Assembly (NCBI RefSeq): GCF_018613895.1
Contig: NZ_JAGGPH010000012.1
Span: forward strand, 186,001-250,000
Direction of reading: 5' to 3'
Source: Curtobacterium sp. ISL-83
Lineage (GTDB): Bacteria; Actinomycetota; Actinomycetes; Actinomycetales; Microbacteriaceae
DNA: 64,000 bases
Numbering within the stretch: the first letter of the stretch is position 1; the number at the start of each line of letters is the position of its first letter. Position numbers and translations under genes: made by a program. The notes under the pieces are model-generated. The model had not been told where the DNA came from. It was given only the letters and a program-made list of their open reading frames with translations, and did no database searches. Of the stretch, positions 1-9,134 are shown in pieces.

Positions 1-825
1 CTTCACGACGTCGGTCCGCGCGACCGTCCGACCGACAGTCGGTGGTGCGACGAGGCCGAGACCGGTCGCGACCACGGCCGCAGCGACGATCGTGCCGGTG
101 CCGACGAGCGCCGGCCGCACGATCGACCGGAGGACCGGGACCGGCGCGCCGATGGTCGAGGACACGGCGACCGCGCGCCGCACGTGCCGGAGCGTGAGCG
201 CCCAGACCAGCGCGATCGCGCCGAGGACGACCGCGGTCGCGATGGACGTGTCGAGCCGGCTGGGCCCGACGACGACGCCCGCTGCGAAGAGGACCAGGGC
301 GGGGATGCTCGCCAGTTCCTGACGGGAGGCACGGGTCGCCACGCTCACGGCCGTCACCGTCGCCACGAGGAGCGTGACGAAGTACGGCACGAGCAGGGCT
401 TCGTAGGACCCGACCGGCAGGCTGATGGTCACCAGTTGCTTCCAACCGAGGGCGACTCCGGCGAACAGGTAGAGCAGCCCGGTGCCGGTCGGCAGGACGC
501 CGTTCGCCTCGCCCGGCACCGCAGCAGGGACCCCGCTCACCGCGAACACCGCGACGGTCGCGACCACGACGACCGCGGTCGGGAGACGGAGGACCGCGCC
601 GAGGAGCGCCACCACGGTGCCGAACACGATCGCGGTCACCGCGGCGACGATCATCGAGCCGTCGCGGTACACGGGCCACCACGCGGTGCTCGCGACCACG
701 AGCAACAACCAGACGACCAGGGTCCCGCCGGCCAGACGCACGGGTGCGAACCGACGGACCTGCCGTCGATCGGAGCGTCGGACGGCCCGGCGGCCGCGCT
801 CGGCCGGTACCGGTGTGGCGCTCAT
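1..825 (-). CDS. Transglutaminase-type (DUF3488/TgpA-like) membrane protein, N-terminal part
   Basis: The start codon ATG overlaps the TGA stop of the upstream DUF58 gene by four bases, and the frame stays open for 275 codons to the window edge, so the stop is not seen. The visible part has a basic N-terminus followed by many hydrophobic stretches (for example TLVVWLLLVV near residue 38 and VTAIVFGTVVALLGAVL near 70), which predicts about six to eight membrane helices. In actinobacteria a gene of this type directly after moxR and a DUF58 gene normally encodes an N-terminal membrane domain followed by an extracytoplasmic transglutaminase-like Cys-His-Asp domain. The catalytic part lies outside the window, so the family call rests on context and topology and is an inference. 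Confidence 0.7.
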   Translation of the reverse strand, partial: MSATPVPAERGRRAVRRSDRRQVRRFAPVRLAGGTLVVWLLLVVASTAWWPVYRDGSMIVAAVTAIVFGTVVALLGAVLRLPTAVVVVATVAVFAVSGVPAAVPGEANGVLPTGTGLLYLFAGVALGWKQLVTISLPVGSYEALLVPYFVTLLVATVTAVSVATRASRQELASIPALVLFAAGVVVGPSRLDTSIATAVVLGAIALVWALTLRHVRRAVAVSSTIGAPVPVLRSIVRPALVGTGTIVAAAVVATGLGLVAPPTVGRTVARTDVVK

Positions 826-2237
826 GCTGCGGCTCCCGACCGGTGCAGGGCGTGCCGCAGGTCGTCGAGGTAGCCGATCGTCATCACCGTCAAGCCGGCG
901 ACGCGCACGAACCGCGGCTGCGCCTCGGGCTCGCAGATCACCGCGACCACCTCGACGCCGACCGGGAAGCGGGTGGCGGCGAGCCGGAGTGCCGGCAGTC
1001 CCACCGAGGACCCGACGACGAGGAACGCGACGGAGATGCCGGCGGTGTCCCGCCCGACCAGGCGTGCGACCTCGGCGATCGGCAGGCAGGCATCCGCCAG
1101 GCTGACGCGGGCGAAGTCGTCGAGCAGACGGGTGGGCGTGACCGTCGGGAGCGACCGCACCGCGTACACCGCCCGCTTGGCGAACTCGGGGGTCCGCTCG
1201 GAGACCACGACGGTGACCTCGCGACCGTCGCGGATCGCCCGGCTCCCGAGGGACGCCGCGGCGCTCACCGCGAGCTCGAACTCCTCGTCGGCGGCGAACT
1301 CCGTGCGGGACAGCGCCAGGGCGATCACGAGGTGCGATCGCCGGGTGTCCTCGAACTGACGCACCATCAGCGCGCCGGACTTCGCCGTGGACTTCCAGTG
1401 GATGGTCCGGGGGTCGTCGCCCGGCATGTACTCGCGGATCGCGTGGAAGGCGATGTCGGCGGGCGACAGGTCCGTGGTCGCCTGCCCCTCGAGGTCCCGC
1501 ACCAACCCGGTGCTCGTCGACGGGATCGCGATGGTCCGCGGGTGCACGATGACCTGTTCCCGCTCGGTCCACACGAGTTCCCGGCGAACGAGTCCGACGG
1601 GGTCCGCGCGCACACCGGTGACCGGCCCGACGTCGAGCACCCCGCGGTGCGACGTCGGCACCGGGACCGATCGTTCGAAGGCGCCGCGCGGTCCGATCGC
1701 GGGGATGGCGACGTCGACCAGGCCGACGCCGACCGGGACCTCCACGGTGGTCGGGACGGACGGCAGCCGCGACGGGTTCTCCGCGGTCACGACGACCCCG
1801 GCCGCGTCTCCGACGGCGACCCGGTGCACCGGCAGGCGCATCCGGATCTGGAGGCGCGACCGGCCGATGAGGGCGATGGCCGCGACCACGACGAGGACGG
1901 CGCCCGCGAACCCGACGACCACGACCTCGCGGAGCCCGAACCGGTACCCGACGACGAACGCGACGAGCGTGAGCGCGGCGACCGTCCAACCGAGGCCGGT
2001 GATGACGGAGGAGACCTCGCCCCACCCACGCTTGACGAGCCTCCAGACCGTCGCCCAGACCCGGACCAGACCGACGACCGCGTCGGCGGTGACGCCGTCA
2101 CGGTCCCCGACGATGCGCGTCCGGACGTTGGTCATGCCGGCGACCGTCCCCGTGCGCTCGGACGCCGCCGTCCCGCGACGCGACCGCGTCGAGGACGGGC
2201 GGCGGGAGCGCGTGGAGACGGGCCGGCGGTCGGTCAC
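822..2237 (-). CDS. DUF58 domain-containing protein
   Basis: 471 residues. A basic tail is followed by two adjacent membrane segments (about residues 80-125), then an extracytoplasmic or membrane-proximal beta domain, then the DUF58 signature REYMPGDDPRTIHWKSTAKS around residue 280. DUF58 proteins carry a von Willebrand A-like fold and occur almost always with a MoxR AAA+ ATPase, and this gene is coupled to moxR by an ATGA overlap on one side and to the transglutaminase-like gene by another. An internal ATG at 2135 (MTNVRTR) is possible, but the overlap with the moxR stop favours 2237. The likely role is a substrate or partner of MoxR in assembling or remodelling envelope proteins. That role is inferred from the family, not shown here. 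Confidence 0.88.
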   Translation of the reverse strand: MTDRRPVSTRSRRPSSTRSRRGTAASERTGTVAGMTNVRTRIVGDRDGVTADAVVGLVRVWATVWRLVKRGWGEVSSVITGLGWTVAALTLVAFVVGYRFGLREVVVVGFAGAVLVVVAAIALIGRSRLQIRMRLPVHRVAVGDAAGVVVTAENPSRLPSVPTTVEVPVGVGLVDVAIPAIGPRGAFERSVPVPTSHRGVLDVGPVTGVRADPVGLVRRELVWTEREQVIVHPRTIAIPSTSTGLVRDLEGQATTDLSPADIAFHAIREYMPGDDPRTIHWKSTAKSGALMVRQFEDTRRSHLVIALALSRTEFAADEEFELAVSAAASLGSRAIRDGREVTVVVSERTPEFAKRAVYAVRSLPTVTPTRLLDDFARVSLADACLPIAEVARLVGRDTAGISVAFLVVGSSVGLPALRLAATRFPVGVEVVAVICEPEAQPRFVRVAGLTVMTIGYLDDLRHALHRSGAAA

Positions 2238-3205
2238 GAGGCGACCCGGTCCGCGGGTGGGGGCGTCTCGACCAAGAGTTGTGACACGACGCTCGTCGCG
2301 CTGACACCGTCGAACTCCGCTTCGGCGTCGAGGACCATGCGGTGCGCCAGCACCGGGATCGCGAGGGCCTTCACGTCGTCCGGCGTCACGTAGTGGCGGC
2401 CGCTCAGGGCGGCGAAGACCCGCGAGGCCCGCATGAGCCCCATCGCCCCGCGCACGCTGACGCCGAGCCGCACCTCGCTCGCCGAACGGGTCGCGTCGAC
2501 CAGGCGGGCGACGTAGTCCGCGATGACCGCGTCCACGTGGACGGAGCGCGCCAACGTGGCCATCTCGGTGATCGTCGCGGCGGGCACGACGCTCGCGAGC
2601 GGGACCGAGGACGACGGCGCGGACGACGTCTCGAGGATCTTCACGGTCGCGGCGTGGTCCGGGTATCCGATGGAGGCCTTCATCAGGAAGCGGTCGAGCT
2701 GCGCCTCCGGCAGACGGTACGTGCCCGCCTGCTCGATCGGGTTCTGCGTCGCGATCACCATGAACGGAGCGGCAAGTCGGTGGGTGACACCGTCGACCGT
2801 GATCGCGGACTCCTCCATCGCCTCGAGCAACGCAGACTGCGTCTTCGGGCTCGCGCGGTTGATCTCGTCGGCGAGGACGATGTTCGCGAACACCGGCCCG
2901 CGGTGGAAGTCGAACTCCTGCGTGCGCTGGTCGTACACGCTGATGCCGGTGATGTCGCCGGGCAGCAGGTCGGGGGTGAACTGGATGCGGTTCGTGGACC
3001 CCTGGACGCTCTGGGCCATCGCGCGGGCGAGGCTCGTCTTGCCCGTGCCGGGGACGTCCTCGAGCAGCAGGTGGCCCTCGCTGAGCATCGCCGTGACCGC
3101 GAGGCGGATCACGAACGTCTTCCCGAGGAGCACCTGCTCGACGTTGGTCACGATGCGGCCGGCGACGTCGGCGAACCAGGTGGCCTGCTCCGGGGTCATG
3201 CTCAT
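2234..3205 (-). CDS. MoxR family AAA+ ATPase
   Basis: 323 residues from the chosen ATG, which has GAGGAA about nine bases upstream. A longer GTG-initiated frame from 3277 would run into the upstream gene and adds an atypical N-terminus. Walker A is EDVPGTGKTSLARA (residues 49-62), Walker B is NIVLADEINRA, and the sensor region contains ATQNP. MoxR ATPases act as chaperone-like factors, usually with a VWA/DUF58 partner, and that partner is encoded directly downstream with a 4-base overlap. It lies 64 bases after the giant repeat protein gene on the same strand, so it probably belongs to the same transcription unit and may help mature that surface protein. That last link is an inference. Confidence 0.92.
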   Translation of the reverse strand: MSMTPEQATWFADVAGRIVTNVEQVLLGKTFVIRLAVTAMLSEGHLLLEDVPGTGKTSLARAMAQSVQGSTNRIQFTPDLLPGDITGISVYDQRTQEFDFHRGPVFANIVLADEINRASPKTQSALLEAMEESAITVDGVTHRLAAPFMVIATQNPIEQAGTYRLPEAQLDRFLMKASIGYPDHAATVKILETSSAPSSSVPLASVVPAATITEMATLARSVHVDAVIADYVARLVDATRSASEVRLGVSVRGAMGLMRASRVFAALSGRHYVTPDDVKALAIPVLAHRMVLDAEAEFDGVSATSVVSQLLVETPPPADRVAS

Positions 3206-3269
3206 GCGGTGTCGTTCCTCGTTCTCGGGGATAGCTGTACGGATAGCGTAGGGACCGAGGGTGGGACCA

Positions 3270-6200
3270 TCAGCCACCGGAGGGAGCCGGAGCGCCGGAG
3301 GGAGCCGGAGCGTCAGCGATCGGTTTTGATGCGGCTACGACCCCGGTGGCGCGGAGGTCCGTGCCGTCGACAGAGACCTGCGCGGTCACCGTCACCGTCG
3401 CTGCGCGGAATAGGGGCGAATCCGGCGGTGTGGGTCCGGTCCCTGTGGGGGCCCAGCTGCTGGTCAAGACGGAGGCGTTTCCGTCCGCGTCGTACCAAGT
3501 CGCTGTGTACTGCTCCACGGTGATGTCCGCGCCTGCGGGGCCACTCACCTCGAGCGGCGATTGTTGCTGCGCTTTCGTGACGGAGCCACTGGTGTCGATC
3601 GCGGCACCGGAGAACTGGGACGAGTCAGCGTCGGTGGTGCAGAAGGAGGAGCCGGGCCCGCCGCAGGCTCGGAGGACAAGCGACGACTTGACATTCCGTG
3701 CACCCGCTCCCGGAACGCCGACCCATGAAGAACCGGGAGCGAGGTCCACCGGCTCGTTCCCGGTCTCGAGCAAGAAGTGGTCGACGCGCTGGTTCGGCGC
3801 CGTGACCTGAAGGTTGAACTGCGAATTGGAGCCGTCCTGCGGGACGAGAGTGGTGACCGCGGACTGGGTGCCGCTGGGTCGCTCGTAAGTGACCGCGTTC
3901 GCGTAGGCCACGTTGCAGAAGAGCCCGTTGGAGACCGTCACCGCGTAGGTTGCCCCGCCGCCGTCCACGCCGTGATCGATGGCCGGGCTGGATGACCCAA
4001 GCGAGCCGCCCGGGTTGCTCGAGCATTCGACGTTGGACGAGCGGTAGACGTTGTAGGTCAGCGAGGGACCGCCCGCTGCGTCGGCGCCTCCCCAGGTGAT
4101 TGTGACCGTCGATTTTCCGGCGTCGTCCGCCTGGTTGCCTGCGACTGCGGAGACGCTGGCGGGCTTTCCGGGCACGCCAACGGCAGTACCCGTGGCTGAT
4201 GCCGAGTTCCACTGCACCACCGTGTTGTTGCGGTCAGCGCCGTTCCGAGCCGAGATCGTCACGGTGTACTGACCACCCGACTGCGCACCGGCGAACGAGG
4301 TCGACGTGGCCGTCCCGGTGTTCCGCTGCGTCGAGAGCCCCGGCCCGTTGATCGTGACGAGGTAGTTGCTCACCGGGCTGCCGTTGTTCGGCGCGTCCAC
4401 CTTGTTCCAGGTCACGTCGAGCTGGTTGGGTGTCGAGCCGTTCGGGCGGACCTGGATGCCGGTCGGGGGCGCGGGTACGAAGTCGGCGCTCATGTCGGTC
4501 GACGTCGCGGAGGGCTTCGAATCGCCGACCGCGTTCGTCGCGATCACCGAGAAGCGGTAGGACGCCTTCGGGTCGAGCCCCGTGATGGTGCAGACCGTCG
4601 CCGTGCCGCAGTTCTTCGCGACACCGTTCGTGCCCGTCACCCGGTAACCCGTGATCGGCGAGTTGTTCGCCTGCGGGGTGGACCACGTGAGCGTCACCTG
4701 GCCGCCCTGGTACGAGCCCGTCCGGGTGGGCGCACCCGGTGCGTCCGGGACGTCCCGGACGGAGATCGTCACGTCGCCCCAGACGAAGCGGGCGGGGTCG
4801 TTCGTGGCGTCGGCCACCTGGTACTGCAGGTGCACGTCGATCGGCTTGGCGCTGTCGGAGGCGCGGACCTGCAGCTGTGACCTGTCCCCGCTCGGCGTCA
4901 CCGTGATGCCACCGGGGAGACCGCCGCCGAGGCCGCGGATGTTCACGACCCGCAGTCGTTCGTTCGGGAACGGGTTCGTCGGCTGGTCGTTCGCGAGCAC
5001 GTCGATCGTCGTGGTCTGGCCACGCGCCGCCACGCCGCTGTCCGGCGCCGGCTGGACCAGCGGCCGGGTGGACCCGACGATGCGGACGCCGACGGTGCCG
5101 GATCGTCCCTGGTTCGACGCGTCGGAGACCCCGACCCCGATGGTGGCCGACGTGCCCTTCTGCGCGCTGTCGGCGACCTGGATGGTCAGGCGCTGGCCGG
5201 AGATCGTCGCCGTGGTGCCCTGCGCGGGCTGGCTGACGATCGCGTACCGGAGTTCCGGGAGGTCCTTCGGGTACGGGTAGTCGGTCAGCTTCGCGAGGTC
5301 CACGGTACGGGCCTCACCCGGCTGCATCTCGAGCGCCGATCCGGTGAACGCGGGGGGCTGGTTCGAGCGCGGCAGGACCTTGATCGGCAGGACGAGCGTG
5401 GCGACGCGGCCCTTGCCGCCGTTCGCGCTCGACCCGTCGGTGACCTCGAAGGAGATCGACGCGTTGCCGTAGTAGAGCTTCGCGGACGTGAACTGCAGCG
5501 TCATCGGGTCGGCGACCAGGTCCTGCCCGCTGGCGTGCGTCGCCTTCACGGTGCTCTTCCCGGTGATGCGGGCGGTCTGCCCGTTCGCCGTCACCACGTA
5601 CTCCGAGAGCGGGATCCGCACGAGCGACTCGCTCTTCACCGAGATGGACGGTGCGTTGCGGTTCACCTGCGGCAGGGCGTCGTCGAACCCGGGGACGTGG
5701 ATGAACCCGTAGGAGACGATGTCCGGGTGGTCCTTCCGCGCGACCGAGAACGGGATCGTCTGCGACGTGTTGGTCAGGCGGACGGCGATCCGTCCGTCGT
5801 CGGTCGGTCGTGCGTTGTCCCCGTACCCGGGGACGACACCCACGGTCAGGTCGGCCGCGGTGCCCTCGGCGAAGAACACGTTGGCGAGTACGTCGACCGT
5901 GACGCTCTGCCGGTGCAGGATGTCCTGCAGGTCCAGGGTGGTGTCGTCGACCTCGGGGCGGAGGGGCTCGGCGTTCTTGTCCACCGTCACGGTGAGGAAC
6001 GCGGTGCTCGCACCGCCACTGGAGTTCGCCGCCGTGTACAGCACCGCGAAGTCGCCGCTGGTCGCGGACTTCGGCGGGGTGACCCGGATCTGCTGCCCAC
6101 GGAGCACCTTGGCGATGACCCCCTGGGCGGTGGGTTGTGCCTTGCTCACGGTGAGCTGGCCACCCTCCGGGTCGGAGTCGTTCTGCAGGACCCGCACCGT

Positions 6201-9134
6201 CACGGAGCCCCCGGGCCGGATCGTCACGTGGTCTGCCTGCGCGACCGGGTTCGACGCCTGCTCGGCCCGCGGGGCGATGCCGACGCGGATCGTGCCGGTC
6301 GCCCGGGCACCCAGCGCGTCGACCACCGTGTACGTGAACTCGTCCGTGCCGGCCGAGTAATCCCCAGCCTCGTAGGTGAGCGCGTCCGCGCCCACGTCAC
6401 TGACCGATCCCTTGTCGGGGTTCGACCCCACACCGACGAGCTGCACGGAGTCGCCGTCGGGGTCGATCCCGTTGAGCGGGATCGAGACCCGCACGGACTG
6501 ACCGGCGACGACCCGCGCGGTCACCGTCTGCGGGACCGGCGGGTTGTTCGTGGCAGCGTCCTTCTCACGGACCGAGATGGAGACGGCGGCGTCCGCGTAC
6601 TGGCCGTCCGGACCCGCGACCCGGTAGACCGCGGTGTAGCTGCCCGGGGTCTTGGGCGCGAGGTAGCGGAGGTGGTCACCGGACGCGAACAGCAGACCGC
6701 CGTCCCCGGGCACGTTCTGCACCAGGTCGGGCAGCAGCGTCAGGGGTTCGCCCTCGGGCTGGGTGTCGTTGGCGAGCACGTCGATGTTCGCCACGTCGCC
6801 GACGCGGACCGTCGCGGTGTCCGGCTGCGCGACGGGAGGCTGGATGCGGTCCGGCCTCGGGATCTCGATGACGGTGATGGTCCCGGTCGCCTGCGCCAAC
6901 CCGTTGGTCTCGGTGTACCCGAAGGACACGGCCCCGGCGAGGGGCGCCGTCAACGTCACGCGGACGGTGTGCTGGTCGAGGACGGTCGCCTGGACGCCGG
7001 AGGCGCGGTCAGGCCCGTCGAGCGCCGTCACGAGCAGGACCCCGCCGGCCGGGTCGATGTCCGTGGCCGTGACGTCGGTGTCCTTGGTCGACAGCGTGTT
7101 GACGAACACGGTCTTCGGGGTCGTGATCGGCGCCGTGGAGGCGTCCGGGGGCGCGAGGATCGTGACGCGGACGATCCCGCTGGACGTCTTCGTGCCGTCG
7201 GTCACCGTGTACACGAGCTGGTGGTCCCCCGCGCCGACCCCCTGCACGCGGAAGGTCCCGGCGTCGTAGCTCGGGGTGACGGTGAGGCCGCTCGTCGAGG
7301 ACACGCTCGTGAGCGTCACGGTCCCGTTGCCACCGCGGACGTGGTCGAGCGGTGCCACGCTGAACGCCTTGCCGGCGTAGCCCCGCACGGGGAACGGGTC
7401 GGCGGAGAGCGGCACGCTGCCCTGCTTGGCCACGCGCACGGTGACCGAACCGCGGCCGTCGGCCCGGCCGTCGCTCACCACGAGCTGCACGGACCGGTCG
7501 CCCGTGCGGCCGCTCGCGTTCCGGAAGTCGAGCAGCCCGTCGGGCGTCGTCGAGACCCGGTCGCCGTCGCCCGCGGACGCCGACTTCAGGTACACCGGGT
7601 CTCCGTCGGGATCGACCCAGTCCCCCAGCACGTTCGTGACGACGTGCCCGTTCTGCACCACGTCGGCCGAGGTGTCCCTGACCTGCCGTGGCGGCTCGTT
7701 CTCCGACAGTGGTCGCACGGAGACACGCACCGTCGCGGTGTCGGAGCCGCCGTTGCCGTCCGTGATCGTGTAAGGGAACGTGACCGTCCCGCTGGCTCTC
7801 GGAGCGAGCGTGATCTGCAGCCGTTGTCCGTCGTCGACGACCGCGACACGGCCGACCGACTTGTCGAGGGTCCCGACGTCGGAGACGACGATCGGGTCGC
7901 CGTTCGGGTCGTAGTCGTTGAGCAGGACCGGGAGGCTCGTGGTGCGTCCCGGACGCGCCCCGAGGTCGTCGTCGACCGCGACGGGGGGCTTCTGGTTCTT
8001 GTCGATCTGCGGGTGGTTGTCGGACACCTGCTCGCGCCGCTGATCCTGGTCCTTCTTGATCAGGTCGGACCAGTTGTCGATGAGCTGCCCGCTCCGCCCG
8101 ACGGCCCACGACTTCCCGCTCCGGGCGTCGTTCGCGACGACGGTGTCGCCGTTGTGCAGGATCTGCAGGTCGCCGCTGCCCGCGGCGCCCTGCAGCTGCT
8201 GCAGAGCCCGGCCGTCGCACGTGTTGATCGCCTGTCCGCCGGCCCAGGCGGCGTACGTGCACGAGCCGAGGACGACGGGACGGGAGGCGCGGCCCGAGAC
8301 CGCCAACGCGGTCGCGTCGACCGATCCGGACGCCGAGACCCTCGCGAGGCCGGCCGTCCCGGCGACGACGACGGTGCTCGAGGCATCGTCGGACCGTTGG
8401 AGGGACGGGGACGCACCGACGCGGTCCCCGAGGTCGACGGTGCTCCCGTCCACCGACAGGGCTCCGTTCGTGCGGTCGAGCACGGCGACGTGCCCGCCGA
8501 ACGTCGCGACCTGGAAGTCGTCGCCGCGGGTCATCCGCACCGTCCACCGCTGCTGCACGGACGGAGTCGAGCGGACGTCGACGAGCGACGCGGTCGCCGT
8601 CTTGGGCGAGTAGACGGCGACGTGGCCGTCCGAGGCGTCGAACACGGCGTCGGCGCCGAGCGTGAGGTCGGCCTTCGTCGATGCGTCGAAGTCGGCCAGG
8701 TGCGCGGCCGGGGTGGCCCACAGCTCGCCGGTGTCGGCGTTGCCGATCACGGCCGTGGCGCCCGCGAAGAACACGTGCGGCGTCCCCGCCGGCAGGGTGA
8801 CCGCGTCGCCGATCTTCGCCGCGACGACGTCGACCTTGGCGACGGTCCCCTTGGTCTCGTCGACGCTGTACACCGTCGAACCGCGCTGCAGCACGGAGAG
8901 TGCGTCGCTCGCCGTCTCGACGGCGGTGTTGAGCTGGAGGACGCCGGTGTTCGCGCGGCCGACGGCTCCGTACTGGGTGGACGGGACCCAGACGGTGCCG
9001 TCCCCCAGGTCGACGCGCTGCGTGTGGTACCCGGTCGACACGACCGCGGCCGTCGCCACGACCGCCCCGACGAGCACGGAGGCCGCGACCGTGATCGACG
9101 CCGACCGGTACTTGGCGAGGAGACCGCGGATCAC
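3270..9134 (-). CDS. Giant membrane-anchored repeat protein with Ig/cadherin-like and FN3 domains
   Basis: 1954 residues. The GTG at 9134 overlaps the kinase TGA stop (GTGA), which fixes the start better than a GTG at 9215 inside the kinase gene. A single membrane segment lies at about residues 12-34 after a short basic cytoplasmic tail. Residues about 40-370 have repeats of short hydrophobic strands like a beta-propeller. A charged linker (DQDQRREQVSDNHPQ) follows, then a long series of Ig/cadherin-like units marked by phrases such as VLLNDYDPNGDP, VLANDTQPEGEP and VLQNDSDPEGG (about 380-1450), then two or more FN3 domains (about 1460-1700) and a Pro/Ala/Ser tail repeating APAPSG. It is probably a type II surface protein with most of its mass outside. 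Gene order suggests control by the adjacent kinase. Ligand and function are unknown. Confidence 0.9.
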   Translation of the reverse strand: MIRGLLAKYRSASITVAASVLVGAVVATAAVVSTGYHTQRVDLGDGTVWVPSTQYGAVGRANTGVLQLNTAVETASDALSVLQRGSTVYSVDETKGTVAKVDVVAAKIGDAVTLPAGTPHVFFAGATAVIGNADTGELWATPAAHLADFDASTKADLTLGADAVFDASDGHVAVYSPKTATASLVDVRSTPSVQQRWTVRMTRGDDFQVATFGGHVAVLDRTNGALSVDGSTVDLGDRVGASPSLQRSDDASSTVVVAGTAGLARVSASGSVDATALAVSGRASRPVVLGSCTYAAWAGGQAINTCDGRALQQLQGAAGSGDLQILHNGDTVVANDARSGKSWAVGRSGQLIDNWSDLIKKDQDQRREQVSDNHPQIDKNQKPPVAVDDDLGARPGRTTSLPVLLNDYDPNGDPIVVSDVGTLDKSVGRVAVVDDGQRLQITLAPRASGTVTFPYTITDGNGGSDTATVRVSVRPLSENEPPRQVRDTSADVVQNGHVVTNVLGDWVDPDGDPVYLKSASAGDGDRVSTTPDGLLDFRNASGRTGDRSVQLVVSDGRADGRGSVTVRVAKQGSVPLSADPFPVRGYAGKAFSVAPLDHVRGGNGTVTLTSVSSTSGLTVTPSYDAGTFRVQGVGAGDHQLVYTVTDGTKTSSGIVRVTILAPPDASTAPITTPKTVFVNTLSTKDTDVTATDIDPAGGVLLVTALDGPDRASGVQATVLDQHTVRVTLTAPLAGAVSFGYTETNGLAQATGTITVIEIPRPDRIQPPVAQPDTATVRVGDVANIDVLANDTQPEGEPLTLLPDLVQNVPGDGGLLFASGDHLRYLAPKTPGSYTAVYRVAGPDGQYADAAVSISVREKDAATNNPPVPQTVTARVVAGQSVRVSIPLNGIDPDGDSVQLVGVGSNPDKGSVSDVGADALTYEAGDYSAGTDEFTYTVVDALGARATGTIRVGIAPRAEQASNPVAQADHVTIRPGGSVTVRVLQNDSDPEGGQLTVSKAQPTAQGVIAKVLRGQQIRVTPPKSATSGDFAVLYTAANSSGGASTAFLTVTVDKNAEPLRPEVDDTTLDLQDILHRQSVTVDVLANVFFAEGTAADLTVGVVPGYGDNARPTDDGRIAVRLTNTSQTIPFSVARKDHPDIVSYGFIHVPGFDDALPQVNRNAPSISVKSESLVRIPLSEYVVTANGQTARITGKSTVKATHASGQDLVADPMTLQFTSAKLYYGNASISFEVTDGSSANGGKGRVATLVLPIKVLPRSNQPPAFTGSALEMQPGEARTVDLAKLTDYPYPKDLPELRYAIVSQPAQGTTATISGQRLTIQVADSAQKGTSATIGVGVSDASNQGRSGTVGVRIVGSTRPLVQPAPDSGVAARGQTTTIDVLANDQPTNPFPNERLRVVNIRGLGGGLPGGITVTPSGDRSQLQVRASDSAKPIDVHLQYQVADATNDPARFVWGDVTISVRDVPDAPGAPTRTGSYQGGQVTLTWSTPQANNSPITGYRVTGTNGVAKNCGTATVCTITGLDPKASYRFSVIATNAVGDSKPSATSTDMSADFVPAPPTGIQVRPNGSTPNQLDVTWNKVDAPNNGSPVSNYLVTINGPGLSTQRNTGTATSTSFAGAQSGGQYTVTISARNGADRNNTVVQWNSASATGTAVGVPGKPASVSAVAGNQADDAGKSTVTITWGGADAAGGPSLTYNVYRSSNVECSSNPGGSLGSSSPAIDHGVDGGGATYAVTVSNGLFCNVAYANAVTYERPSGTQSAVTTLVPQDGSNSQFNLQVTAPNQRVDHFLLETGNEPVDLAPGSSWVGVPGAGARNVKSSLVLRACGGPGSSFCTTDADSSQFSGAAIDTSGSVTKAQQQSPLEVSGPAGADITVEQYTATWYDADGNASVLTSSWAPTGTGPTPPDSPLFRAATVTVTAQVSVDGTDLRATGVVAASKPIADAPAPSGAPAPSGG

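Noticed and set aside
3283-3313. Direct repeat of about 18 bases at the 3' end of the giant gene considered as an attachment site
   Set aside because: It encodes the in-frame APAPSG repeat and no mobile-element genes are present.
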